Shown here piece after piece: positions 1-8,564 of a DNA stretch of 64,000 bases. How positions within the stretch are numbered: position 1 is the first letter of the stretch; the number at the start of each line of letters is the position of its first letter. Source of the DNA: Sulfitobacter brevis. GTDB lineage: Bacteria > Pseudomonadota > Alphaproteobacteria > Rhodobacterales > Rhodobacteraceae. Position numbers and translations under genes: made by a program. The DNA lies in contig NZ_FOMW01000003.1 of assembly GCF_900112755.1 (NCBI RefSeq), positions 248,001 through 312,000 on the forward strand, read 5' to 3'. The notes under the pieces were generated by a model. It was not told the origin of the DNA. It was given only the letters and a program-made list of their open reading frames with translations, and ran no database searches.

Positions 1-138
1 ATGCATCCCTCCATATGTTCACTTTTTGTTCTACATGAAAAGAGCCTGCTTGGGTAGAGGGCACGTGCAAGATCGTCGTGGCTTCACCAAAGCGGCAAAG
101 CCGAGATGGCGGCGCAAAAGCGGCCCGCCACTCAGCAA

Positions 139-666
139 TCACTCGTGGTTCGCGGGGTCGCTCTCATCGCTGGTCCGCGACAGGTTGAACGCGATCACCC
201 TGTCCAGCATGCCGTTAAAAAGCGCCGCTTCCCCGGCAGTAAGCGGGGTCAGCACACGCTCGTTCCGGCGCACCACTTCCCCCAGTATCCGCCCGTAAAG
301 CGCTTTTCCCTTGGTCGTCACACGCAGCACAACCGCCCGCGCATCCTGCCGATCAGGGTTGCTGCTAATCAGCCTTTTGCCAATCAACTCCTTCAACAAG
401 CGGCTCAACTGGCTTTTGTCCATCAACAGAAAGCCCGACAGATCGCCCGCCCGTACCGGTCCCTTGGACCGGATCAACGCCAACACGCGCCATTCATTCA
501 GGCTCAGATCAAATAGCGCCTCCAGCCAGTCAAAGCCGCGGCGGTCGATCAGGCCATTCAAGCGCTTTATCTTAAACGAGATGACGTCTTCGATTGTCTC
601 AACTGGCGGATGTTTGGCCGAATCAGCCCCGCCGCATGGCAAGGTCGCGTCACTTTCACTGGACAT
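139..666 (-). CDS. MarR-family transcriptional regulator
   Basis: A 175-residue winged-helix regulator. The central part (LNEWRVLALI, then a recognition-helix stretch KSQLSRLLKELIGKRLI and a wing rich in Asp/Arg) follows the MarR fold, which acts as a dimer repressing or activating nearby promoters, often in response to small phenolic ligands. I chose the ATG at 664-666 because a purine-rich stretch precedes it, while the longer reading frame to 708 has no ribosome site. The acidic N-terminal 40 residues before the fold are longer than in typical MarR proteins. It is divergent from the DEAD-box helicase gene with about 220 bp between them. The ligand and target are not predictable from sequence; the family call is secure. 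Confidence 0.85.
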   Translation of the reverse strand: MSSESDATLPCGGADSAKHPPVETIEDVISFKIKRLNGLIDRRGFDWLEALFDLSLNEWRVLALIRSKGPVRAGDLSGFLLMDKSQLSRLLKELIGKRLISSNPDRQDARAVVLRVTTKGKALYGRILGEVVRRNERVLTPLTAGEAALFNGMLDRVIAFNLSRTSDESDPANHE

Positions 667-889
667 TTTACGGCACCTGCACACTCGGTAAAGGAGATAA
701 AAATCCATACATTAATAATCGAATCAAGCCTTCTTCCCGCTGGAAGGTTGAGAAAAACCGCCTATCCTGCGGCACAATGACCATGTACATTCCGGTTTTG
801 AGAGCGTACCCGCTGCCGCTAGCCTTGCCAAAACACCCGCTTTTGGCCCGCCTGCCGCAGGCAGCGCCAAAACAACAGGACATAATTTC

Positions 890-3088
890 TTGATTCAGAC
901 TATTGCCGATTCGCTCGCCCAACAGGGTTATGAGACACTTACCGCCGTTCAGGAGGCCGTAACCGATCCCGCGCTGGACGAAGCAGATCTGCTGGTTTCC
1001 GCCCAGACCGGTTCGGGCAAGACGGTGGCGTTTGGCCTTGCCATCGCGCCAACCCTGCTGGGAACCGACACCCATTTCAACTCAGCCGGTGCGCCACTGG
1101 CACTGGTCATCGCGCCAACACGCGAACTGGCCATGCAGGTCAGCCGCGAATTGACCTGGCTTTATGGCAAGACCGGCGCAGTCGTTACGACCTGCGTCGG
1201 CGGCATGGACACCCGCGCGGAACGCCGCGCACTGGACCGCGGCGCGCATATCGTTGTCGCCACGCCGGGCCGTCTGTGTGACCACATCAAACGCAGCAAC
1301 ATCGACCTGTCGTCGATCCGCGCGGTGGTGATGGACGAAGCCGACGAGATGCTCGATCTGGGCTTTCGCGAAGAGTTGGAGTTCATCCTCTCCGAAGCGC
1401 CCGAAGACCGCCGCACCCTGCTGTTCTCCGCGACCGTTCCTGCGGCAATCGCCAAGCTCGCGAAATCCTATCAGCGCGATGCACAGCGCATCACCACCGT
1501 TGGTGAGGCCAAGCAGCACAGCGATATCGAGTATCGCGCGCTGAACGTGCACCCGCGCGACACCGAAAACGCCATCATCAACGTGCTGCGCTTCTATGAG
1601 GCAAAGAACGCCATCGTGTTCTGCAACACCCGTGCGGCCGTGACACGGCTGACCACCCGTTTCACCAACCGTGGTTTTTCGGTTGTGGCGCTGTCAGGTG
1701 AGTTGACCCAATCAGAGCGGACCAACGCCTTGCAAGCGCTGCGTGACGGACGCGCCCGTGTTTGCGTGGCGACCGACGTGGCCGCACGCGGTATCGATCT
1801 GCCCGATCTGGAACTGGTGATCCACGCTGATCTGCCTTCAAACTCCGACACGCTGCTGCACCGCTCGGGCCGCACCGGTCGTGCGGGGCGCAAAGGCGTC
1901 TCGGCGCTGATCGTGCCTGCCAAAATGCGCAGCAAGGCCAACCGTCTGATCGGCGGCGCCAAGCTGAAGGTTGAATGGGCGGCACCGCCCTCGGCCGCCG
2001 AAGTGAATGCCGCCGACGAGGCGCGTTTGCTGGCCGATTCCGCATGGTCAGCCCCGATCCCCGAAGATGCCGAAAATTTCGTCGCCAGCTTGGTCGAGCA
2101 ATTCACGCCCGAACAATTGGCAACTGCTTTCGTCAACCTCTACCGCGCCCGCGCCTCGGCCCCCGAAGAACTGGCCGAACCCGGTGCTGTGGGCGATGAA
2201 AAACCGCGTGCCGCCTTTGGCCCCTCGGTCTGGTTCTCGGTTTCGACCGGCCGCAATGACGGAGCAGAGCCGCGCACCTTGCTGCCAATGCTCTGCCGTC
2301 TCGGCGATCTGACCAAGGACGACATTGGCGCGATCCGCGTCCAGCCAACCCACAGCTTTGTGGAAATCCTCGCCAGCGCGGCACCGCGTTTCGTCACGGC
2401 GCTTGGCCCTGATATGAAGGCCGAAATGGGCGCTGTTGTGACCCAGTTGGACAGCGCGCCCGATATTGCACGCGGTCCGAAACCAAGTGGCCCGCGCAGC
2501 AAGCCGAGCGGACCGCGGCCTGATCGCGCTCCCCGCGCCGACAGTGGCCCACGTCCCGAACGTGCCCCGCGCCCTGCCTATGATTCCGACGCGCCAAGCG
2601 CGTCGCGCAAACCCCGCGCGGCCCCATCCGAAGCACCCGTGGCAGAAACGCAGGCTCCGCGCCCGCCCAAGCCCTATAGCGACAAGCCGCGCACCGACAA
2701 ACCCAAGTTTGAAAAGCCCCGCGCACCCAAGGGTGAACGTCCGCCAAAGTCGCACAAAACCGAGCGTACGCCGATGAAAGCCGGTGCCGCGCCCAAGCCG
2801 AAAACAAACCCCAAACCCGATGCCGACGGCAAACCAAAGGCCAAAGCGGTTTGGAAAAAGGAAAAGCCCGCCGACAGCAACTATGAGCCGCGCAAACCCA
2901 AGCCCGGCAAGCCAACCTCGTCGACCACCTCGCGTGGTGACGGACCAGCAGGCGAAAAATCATATACGCGGGCTTCGGACCCCTCCAAACGCTTCACGCC
3001 GCCGAACAAGATCGGCAAGCAAGGCACCAAGCCCGCAGGTGGCCCCGGTGCCAAGCCCAAGGGCAAAAGCACATCCCGTCCTAAATAA
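890..3088 (+). CDS. DEAD-box ATP-dependent RNA helicase with DbpA-like domain and basic tail
   Basis: A 732-residue RNA helicase. The Q motif (GYETLTAVQ, residues 13-21), Walker A (AQTGSGKT, 38-45), PTRELA, TPGR, DEAD (149-152), SAT (180-182) and the HRSGRTGRAG motif of domain 2 are all present, so an active ATPase and RNA-unwinding core is expected. After the core, roughly residues 445-515 resemble the DbpA RNA-binding domain, which in DbpA targets the enzyme to 23S rRNA. The last 200 or so residues are low-complexity Pro/Lys/Arg-rich sequence with repeated PRPDRAP/PRPERAP units, likely a non-specific RNA-binding tail. The start is a TTG at 890; no better ATG lies upstream in frame. A role in ribosome assembly or mRNA turnover is inferred from the family. 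A strong terminator follows immediately. Confidence 0.9.
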   Translation: MIQTIADSLAQQGYETLTAVQEAVTDPALDEADLLVSAQTGSGKTVAFGLAIAPTLLGTDTHFNSAGAPLALVIAPTRELAMQVSRELTWLYGKTGAVVTTCVGGMDTRAERRALDRGAHIVVATPGRLCDHIKRSNIDLSSIRAVVMDEADEMLDLGFREELEFILSEAPEDRRTLLFSATVPAAIAKLAKSYQRDAQRITTVGEAKQHSDIEYRALNVHPRDTENAIINVLRFYEAKNAIVFCNTRAAVTRLTTRFTNRGFSVVALSGELTQSERTNALQALRDGRARVCVATDVAARGIDLPDLELVIHADLPSNSDTLLHRSGRTGRAGRKGVSALIVPAKMRSKANRLIGGAKLKVEWAAPPSAAEVNAADEARLLADSAWSAPIPEDAENFVASLVEQFTPEQLATAFVNLYRARASAPEELAEPGAVGDEKPRAAFGPSVWFSVSTGRNDGAEPRTLLPMLCRLGDLTKDDIGAIRVQPTHSFVEILASAAPRFVTALGPDMKAEMGAVVTQLDSAPDIARGPKPSGPRSKPSGPRPDRAPRADSGPRPERAPRPAYDSDAPSASRKPRAAPSEAPVAETQAPRPPKPYSDKPRTDKPKFEKPRAPKGERPPKSHKTERTPMKAGAAPKPKTNPKPDADGKPKAKAVWKKEKPADSNYEPRKPKPGKPTSSTTSRGDGPAGEKSYTRASDPSKRFTPPNKIGKQGTKPAGGPGAKPKGKSTSRPK

Positions 3089-3090
3089 GT

Positions 3091-3120
3091 AAAAACGCCG
3101 GGGTCAGCCCCGGCGTTTTT
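3091..3120. terminator. Bidirectional Rho-independent terminator
   Basis: A perfect stem (ACGCCGGGG with CCCCGGCGT) around a short TCAG-like loop is flanked by an A-run on the left and a T-run on the right. It can therefore terminate both the rightward helicase gene and the leftward tauABC operon that converges on it. Confidence 0.9.
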
Positions 3121-3141
3121 CATTTGTGCGGTGGACGAGGA

Positions 3142-4413
3142 TCAGCCCTTGCCCTTCCACGGCACCAAGAACCGCTCGGCGGCGCGCATCAGCATGTCGA
3201 TGCCAAAGCCGATGACCCCGATCAGGATGATCCCCATAATCACGATGTCAGTGTTCTGGAACTTGGACGCCGTCATGATCATCATGCCCGCCCCCTGCTC
3301 CGCTGCGACCAACTCTGCCGCGACAACTGTACCCCAACAGACCCCCATCGCCACCCGTGCGCCGGTGAAGATCTCCGGCAGCGAGTTGGGGATGATCACA
3401 TAGCGCATGATCTGCCATTTTGACGCCCCGAGCGAATAGGCCGCGTGCACCTTGGAGATATTGACCCCCGACACCCCTGAACGTGCGGCGATTGCCATGA
3501 TCCAGAGTGCGGCGAGGAACAGCAGGATGATTTTGCCCGTCTCGCCGATGCCCGCCCAGATGATCACCAGCGGGATCAGGGCCAGCGGCGGCACGGGCCG
3601 CATAAATTCGACAATCGGGTCGAACCAGCCACGAAACCAATTGCTCAGGCCCATCGCATAGCCCAGCGGAATGCCAACAATCGCGCCGCAGATAAAGCCC
3701 ACGATTACCCGAAACAGTGAGAAACCCAAATGCTCGAACAACGTGAAGTTGCGAAATCCTTCGTCAATGATCTGGCCGGTTCTGGCCCAGACATCTTCGG
3801 GCGCGGGTAGATAAAGTGGCTCCATCTGCCAACCTTTGGCGGGTACGAAATTTGGCGTGCCCTTGTCGCTGAGGTTCACCACCCCGCCCTCGACCCGCAC
3901 CGAACCGCCGGGCGCGATTTTCTTACCGTTGATCGCGATGACGCGGGCGCCGTCTTTCTTGGAGATCTCGTCATTGCCGCTGACGTTGATCAGCTTGTTG
4001 CGCCACTGCGCCACAGTTGCGACATCGTTCTTGGCAAAGCCGTCTCCGGCCTCAATTACCGGCTCCTCAACCTCGGCCTCGCGCGGATGCACCACCACCG
4101 TGACGGTCGCATCATCGCGCTTTCCGTCCGCTTCGGCAGTGTAGGTAAAGTTTGATGTGCCCAAAAATGGCCCCGGGGCGTGCAGGAACGATGGCAGCAG
4201 TGAGGAACCCGTGAAAATCCCCCACATCACGAAAATCGTCAGGATCGAGATCACCCCCGCCCAGCGGTTCGGGCGCACGGCGCTCTCATCGCCAAAGGTG
4301 ACCGTTTTTAGCGAAGTGTAGTCATTGTTGGTCCGTTGCACCACGCGGGTGATGATCAGAAAGGCTCCGGCAAAGATGCCGATATAAATCGCCAGAAATA
4401 CCAGACCCGTCAT
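3142..4413 (-). CDS. tauC: Taurine ABC transporter permease with large extracytoplasmic insertion
   Basis: The inner-membrane permease of the taurine importer, 423 residues against about 270-280 for ordinary TauC. The C-terminal 220 residues are canonical: YLPAPEDVW leads into the membrane core and the EAA-loop region (AAYSLGASKW...IIPNSLPEIF) that docks the ATPase. The N-terminal part has two membrane segments (about 3-22 and 53-72) followed by about 120 extra residues (78-200) that look like an all-beta extracytoplasmic domain: FTYTAEADGKRDDATVTVVV, then INVSGND, APGGSVRVEGG and FVPAKGW. This resembles cadherin-like/VCBS repeat sequence. The start codon overlaps the tauB stop by 4 bp (ATGA), so TauB and TauC are translationally coupled. 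The taurine assignment rests on the neighbours and family resemblance. Confidence 0.9.
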   Translation of the reverse strand: MTGLVFLAIYIGIFAGAFLIITRVVQRTNNDYTSLKTVTFGDESAVRPNRWAGVISILTIFVMWGIFTGSSLLPSFLHAPGPFLGTSNFTYTAEADGKRDDATVTVVVHPREAEVEEPVIEAGDGFAKNDVATVAQWRNKLINVSGNDEISKKDGARVIAINGKKIAPGGSVRVEGGVVNLSDKGTPNFVPAKGWQMEPLYLPAPEDVWARTGQIIDEGFRNFTLFEHLGFSLFRVIVGFICGAIVGIPLGYAMGLSNWFRGWFDPIVEFMRPVPPLALIPLVIIWAGIGETGKIILLFLAALWIMAIAARSGVSGVNISKVHAAYSLGASKWQIMRYVIIPNSLPEIFTGARVAMGVCWGTVVAAELVAAEQGAGMMIMTASKFQNTDIVIMGIILIGVIGFGIDMLMRAAERFLVPWKGKG

Positions 4414-5216
4414 GCGCTTGCCTCGGTGCGGCCCATAATTTCTTCCTCCATATCCCAGATCATGCTGAGGATTTCCTCGCGTCTGGTGGCGAATTCAGGA
4501 TGTTTCTTTACTTCGCGCAGATCCTGCCCGACGCCAAGCTCGGCAAAGGGCAGACGGTATTCTTTATGAATGCGTCCCGGACGCGGGGCCATGACGATCA
4601 GCCGCTCGCCCAGCAACAAAGCCTCTTCGACCGAGTGGGTGATCAGGATGATGGTCTTGCCGGTCTCTTTCCACAGCTTCAGCACAAGGCTTTGCATCTT
4701 TTCGCGGGTCAGCGCGTCCAATGCGCCCAAGGGCTCATCCATCAAGATTACATCGGGGTCATTGGCCAGACAGCGGGCCAGTGCCACGCGCTGCTGCATG
4801 CCACCCGACAGCTCATAAACCGCCTTTTCCTTGAATTCCTGCAAGCCCACGACATCCAGCAAGTGGTTCACGGTGTCGCGTTTGTCGTTCTTGGGCATGC
4901 CCTTCATCGAGGGACCAAAGCCCACGTTTTCACGCACCGACATCCACTCGAACAAAGCACCTTGCTGAAACACCATGCCGCGTTCGGCACTGGGGCCATG
5001 CACGCTTTTGCCGTTCAGCACGATCTCCCCCGAGGTCGGGGCCAGAAAGCCCGCAACGATATTAAGCAAGGTAGTTTTGCCACACCCCGAGGGACCGAGC
5101 ACGCTCAAAAGTTCGCCTGCTTTAAGGTCGATCGACACGTCTTTTAGCGCCTGCACCGATCCGCCGTCCGGCAAGTCAAAGCGCATGGATAGATTTTCAA
5201 TAGAGAGTCCGGTCAT
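4410..5216 (-). CDS. tauB: Taurine ABC transporter ATP-binding protein
   Basis: A 268-residue cytoplasmic ABC ATPase of the nitrate/sulfonate/taurine (NrtD/SsuB/TauB) group. Walker A is GPSGCGKTT (41-49), the signature is LSGGM (136-140) and Walker B is VILMDEP (156-162), followed by the D-loop GALD and the switch His in ITHS. It energises uptake through TauC. It lies between tauA and tauC in one leftward operon and overlaps the tauC start by 4 bp; the gap to tauA is about 130 bp. Substrate specificity is inferred from the tpa, tauR and xsc genes across the divergent promoter region. Confidence 0.93.
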   Translation of the reverse strand: MTGLSIENLSMRFDLPDGGSVQALKDVSIDLKAGELLSVLGPSGCGKTTLLNIVAGFLAPTSGEIVLNGKSVHGPSAERGMVFQQGALFEWMSVRENVGFGPSMKGMPKNDKRDTVNHLLDVVGLQEFKEKAVYELSGGMQQRVALARCLANDPDVILMDEPLGALDALTREKMQSLVLKLWKETGKTIILITHSVEEALLLGERLIVMAPRPGRIHKEYRLPFAELGVGQDLREVKKHPEFATRREEILSMIWDMEEEIMGRTEASA

Positions 5217-5349
5217 GGGTCCTGCTCTTTTCAGCTATGGGAGGGCGAAAGGGGCCGCAATGTGACACGAGATCAAAGATCGTGCCACAGCGCCGCCCCA
5301 GCTGATCAGCGGGTCCCAACGCCTGGATGCGTCGGGAACCGCCTACAGA

Positions 5350-6354
5350 TCACATGCCCTGCGCGGCCTTCAGCGGGCCGGTGTTCACAGTGCCATCATA
5401 GCTGTCGAGCGCGGAATCGATGGAGCCCGCGTCGACGAACACCTGAGCAACGCCGCCCATGAACTTCTGGCTGCCGCCGCCGAGCCATTTGTCGGCCAGC
5501 TGGTCGTCAATTGTCGGAAAGGCAAAGGTCGCGAGGGTTTCCTTGGTCGCTTCCACATCCATGCCGGAGTCCTTAGCGATAACTTCGAGCATCTCGTCAG
5601 TTTTTTCGCCCGAGGCCCACATCGCGTTGGCATCGGCGGTCACCTTGATGAATTTCGCGACGATATCACTATTCTCGGCCACAAAAGACGCAGGCGCGGT
5701 GGTGGCGTCAAATACTAGAATGCCAAGCTCTTCCTTCTCGGCACCAGTCAGCAGAATATTGCCCGATTCCTTCATGCGACGCAGGGCACCGCCCCATCCG
5801 CAGGCCATATCGACCGAGCCTTGGCTCAGCGCGGCGGCACCTTCAGCAGGGGCCATATCAACGACCGTCATGCTGCCGACATCGACGCCAAAGTGATCCA
5901 TCTGCTTGAGGAAGCCGTAATGGGCTGCGGTGCCCAGCGGCACGGCAACTTTCTTGCCGGCAAGCTCGGACGCGGAATCCTTGTCGATCTCAAGGCCGGA
6001 GGACACGACGCAATTGTCATTTTCAGAGTAGGACACGGCAACATCGACGACCTGCAAATCCTGCCCTGCCGATGTGGCGACCACGAAGGGTGGAATACCT
6101 TGGCTGACAGAAATCTGTACATCACCCGAGGCCATTGCCGCGCTCATCGCGGTGCCGGAATCAAAACTGACCCAGTTGACCTTGGTGCCCAACTCTTCGT
6201 CGTAGGTGCCGTTAACCTTGGCATACTGGAACGGCATCGGCCATTCGAGGAAGTAGCCCACAGTGATTTCGCCATGCGCATCGGCAAATGCGGCCTGCCC
6301 TGACAGTGCCATCACCGCACCGGCCACGAGGCTGCTTGTTGTTTCCTTGAACAT
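5350..6354 (-). CDS. tauA: Taurine ABC transporter periplasmic substrate-binding protein
   Basis: A 334-residue periplasmic solute-binding protein. The N-terminus is a Sec signal peptide ending near AAFADA, and the mature protein begins with the TauA/SsuA-like EITVGYFLEWPMPFQYAK. The frame stays open upstream to 6537, but I start at the ATG at 6352-6354 because it carries a good ribosome site (CAGGGAG) and directly precedes the signal peptide. As the first gene of the leftward tauABC operon it should be the most highly expressed. The upstream region has paired TGGAC direct repeats oriented toward it, the likely TauR operator. Taurine binding is inferred from family and locus. Confidence 0.93.
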   Translation of the reverse strand: MFKETTSSLVAGAVMALSGQAAFADAHGEITVGYFLEWPMPFQYAKVNGTYDEELGTKVNWVSFDSGTAMSAAMASGDVQISVSQGIPPFVVATSAGQDLQVVDVAVSYSENDNCVVSSGLEIDKDSASELAGKKVAVPLGTAAHYGFLKQMDHFGVDVGSMTVVDMAPAEGAAALSQGSVDMACGWGGALRRMKESGNILLTGAEKEELGILVFDATTAPASFVAENSDIVAKFIKVTADANAMWASGEKTDEMLEVIAKDSGMDVEATKETLATFAFPTIDDQLADKWLGGGSQKFMGGVAQVFVDAGSIDSALDSYDGTVNTGPLKAAQGM

Positions 6355-6667
6355 CTTATTCTCCCTGATGAATTTGCGGTCCTTGCTGGCCGCATCTTTT
6401 GTTTTTTGCGTCGACTTGGCGCCGATCTGCGCCCCCGAATTTCGCTTTGGGGTCTTGGGTTCGGCGTTGGTTTGGCTCTGCCGTTTCAACATCATTGTGC
6501 TGAAATCAATCATGTCTCCTATTGTCGTTTCGGGCAAATCATTCTGCCCATACTTTCAAAAAATTCCGCGCTTACTTTGGCTTTTTAAACCAAAAAGGTG
6601 AAAAAGCCAAAATTGCGGTCAACAGCGCCGATAGCCTCTGCAACTGTCTGCGATACCAGTCAGGAAT

Positions 6668-6700
6668 AAACGTCCAATTGGACCGAAGCCATGAGTCCAG
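6668..6700 (-). promoter_or_regulatory. Candidate TauR operator pair for tauABC
   Basis: Read on the minus strand, CTGGACTCAT begins at 6700 and TTGGACGTTT begins at 6677. These are two copies of a TGGAC core in direct orientation exactly 23 bp apart, the same spacing as at tpa and xsc. The sites also overlap a perfect 12-bp palindrome, GTCCAATTGGAC (6672-6683). Assignment to TauR is inferred from repetition across the locus and from my recollection of the CTGGACYTAA element described for Rhodobacter capsulatus TauR. Confidence 0.55.
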
Positions 6701-6839
6701 TTTGGCGCGGAGTGCCTGATCTGGCATCACATTAGAACCCCGCTTTGCCATTTCGCGCCACGCCTGCGGACTGCGCTGATTTCCGCCGCGCTCTCTTAAA
6801 ACAAGGGAAATTCCTCCCTGTCGGGCCCATTCGACCGTT

Positions 6840-6872
6840 CTGGCCCTAAACATCAAGAAACACTGGCCCTAC
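6840..6872 (+). promoter_or_regulatory. Candidate TauR operator pair for tpa
   Basis: CTGGCCCTAA (6840-6849) and CTGGCCCTAC (6863-6872) form a direct repeat with 23 bp start to start, about 95-125 bp upstream of the tpa start codon. Nine of ten bases are identical between the copies, and each is one or two bases from CTGGACYTAA. The position suits an activator binding upstream of a core promoter. Confidence 0.7.
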
Positions 6873-6965
6873 TTGATTCTTCTAAAAGACTGTGTTGTCT
6901 CAAAATGACGCGGCGACATCGCCTGCGATTTCACCTCCTGACGCGCGCAGCATGAAAGGTCCGAG

Positions 6966-8360
6966 ATGATGGATGGCAATTTCAACGAGAACGATATTTC
7001 CCGTGTGGTCGAGGCCGATCGCGCCCACATCTGGCACCACCTGAGCCAGCACAAGCCCTATGAAACCACCGAACCGCGCATCATTGTCGAAGGCAAAGGC
7101 ATGCGGGTTTGGGACCAAAAGGGCAAAGAGCACCTTGATGCCGTTTCGGGCGGGGTCTGGACAGTCAACGTAGGCTATGGCCGCGAAAGTATCGCCAACG
7201 CCGTACGCGACCAGTTGATCAAACTGAACTATTTCGCAGGCTCCGCGGGCTCGATCCCCGGTTCGCAATTCGCTGAAAAGCTGATCGACAAGATGCCGGG
7301 CATGAGCCGCGTCTACTATTGCAACTCCGGTTCGGAGGCCAACGAGAAGGGCTTCAAGATGGTCCGCCAGATTGCGCACAAGCGCTATGGCGGCAAAAAG
7401 CACAAGATCCTCTACCGCGACCGCGATTACCACGGCACCACAATCGCCTGTTTGTCAGCGGGCGGACAGGACGAGCGCAATGCGCAGTATGGCCCGTTCA
7501 CTGATGGTTTCGTGCGGGTGCCGCATTGCCTTGAGTACCGCAGCTTTGAGCAGGACGGCGCACCGTCGGAAAACTATGGCGTCTGGGCCGCAGACCAGAT
7601 CGAAAAGATTATTCTGGCCGAAGGGCCTGACACCGTCGGCGGCCTGTGCCTTGAACCGGTGACCGCAGGCGGCGGCGTTATCGTCCCGCCTGACGGATAT
7701 TGGGAGCGCGTGCAGGAAATCTGCCGCAAGTATGACATTCTGCTGCACATCGACGAAGTGGTCTGTGGCGTAGGCCGCACCGGCACGTGGTTCGGCTACC
7801 AGCACTACGGCATCCAGCCCGATATGGTGACCATGGCCAAAGGCGTGGCCTCCGGCTATGCGGCGATTGCCTGCCTTGTGACCACCGAAGAGGTGTTCAA
7901 CATGTTCAAGGACGACGCCTCCGACCCGATGAACTACTTCCGCGATATCTCCACCTTCGGGGGCTGCACCGCTGGCCCGACAGCGGGGCTGGAGAATATG
8001 AACATCATCGAAAACGAAGGATTGCTCGCCAATACCACCAAGATGGGTGACTATATGCTTGATCAATTGGCCGCATTGGCAGACCGCCACGCCGTGATTG
8101 GCGACGTGCGCGGCAAGGGTCTGTTCCTCGGGGCCGAACTGGTCGCGGATCGTGACAGTCGCGACCCTGTGGCCGAGAAAATGGTGCAGGCCGTGGTCGG
8201 CGATTGCATGGCGCAAGGCGTAATCATCGGCGCGACCAACCGCTCGCTGCCCGGCAAGAACAACACGCTATGTTTCTCGCCTGCGCTGATCGCCAAGAAA
8301 GACGATATCGACCAGATCATCACAGCGGTTGATGGCGCTCTGGGTCGCGTCTTCGGCTAA
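6966..8360 (+). CDS. tpa: Taurine--pyruvate aminotransferase
   Basis: A 464-residue class III PLP-dependent aminotransferase that transfers the amino group of taurine to pyruvate, giving sulfoacetaldehyde and alanine. Visible family features are the CNSGSEANE phosphate-binding stretch (119-127), YHGTT (155-159), the HIDEVVCGVGRTG segment with the PLP-contacting Asp (261-273) and the Schiff-base lysine in MVTMAKGVASGY (Lys292). Two adjacent ATG codons (6966, 6969) follow an AAAGG ribosome site; I took the first. It is divergent from tauABC and lies upstream of tauR and xsc, whose product consumes the sulfoacetaldehyde. A terminator-like hairpin follows. Confidence 0.95.
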   Translation: MMDGNFNENDISRVVEADRAHIWHHLSQHKPYETTEPRIIVEGKGMRVWDQKGKEHLDAVSGGVWTVNVGYGRESIANAVRDQLIKLNYFAGSAGSIPGSQFAEKLIDKMPGMSRVYYCNSGSEANEKGFKMVRQIAHKRYGGKKHKILYRDRDYHGTTIACLSAGGQDERNAQYGPFTDGFVRVPHCLEYRSFEQDGAPSENYGVWAADQIEKIILAEGPDTVGGLCLEPVTAGGGVIVPPDGYWERVQEICRKYDILLHIDEVVCGVGRTGTWFGYQHYGIQPDMVTMAKGVASGYAAIACLVTTEEVFNMFKDDASDPMNYFRDISTFGGCTAGPTAGLENMNIIENEGLLANTTKMGDYMLDQLAALADRHAVIGDVRGKGLFLGAELVADRDSRDPVAEKMVQAVVGDCMAQGVIIGATNRSLPGKNNTLCFSPALIAKKDDIDQIITAVDGALGRVFG

Positions 8361-8394
8361 CCCATCGGCCATCGGCCATAAGTCGCACATGAGG

Positions 8395-8424
8395 GGCGGG
8401 CGGGCTTGACCCGTCCGCCTTTTG
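8395..8424 (+). terminator. Probable Rho-independent terminator after tpa
   Basis: GGCGGGCGGG and CCCGTCCGCC pair over ten positions, with one G-T wobble, around a CTTGA loop and are followed by TTTTG. It lies 35 bp past the tpa stop and would separate tpa from the downstream lipoprotein gene. Confidence 0.7.
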
Positions 8425-8564
8425 TGCCATGTAACGCTTGTCTTGCCCGAACATGACACGCGCCCGATTGCCCCTTTTTGGGTTTTTTTGCGCACACGTC
8501 ACATACGCCGGAACCTTTTCAAGAGGGGCGGCGTTAACAATTGAACACAAACCGGAGAAGACCC

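Larger units (their letters stand above)
6355..6965. other. Divergent tauA/tpa intergenic control region
   Basis: About 610 bp separate the start codons of tauA (leftward) and tpa (rightward). No credible gene lies here: the open frames on either strand lack ribosome sites and family resemblance. The region holds two pairs of TauR-like direct repeats, one at 6668-6700 facing tauA and one at 6840-6872 facing tpa. It also has AT-rich stretches around 6550-6610 and 6800-6900 that could host the promoters. The stretch directly before tauA (6355-6540) remains open in the tauA frame but looks like an untranslated leader. Confidence 0.7.

Noticed and set aside
6355..6537. An N-terminal extension of tauA by 61 residues
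   Set aside because: The extension precedes a normal signal peptide, lacks its own ribosome site and would bury the signal sequence.
6572..6856. A 94-codon minus-strand frame in the tauA/tpa control region
   Set aside because: It lacks a ribosome site and any recognisable domain, and it covers the TauR-like repeats; noncoding control DNA is the simpler reading.
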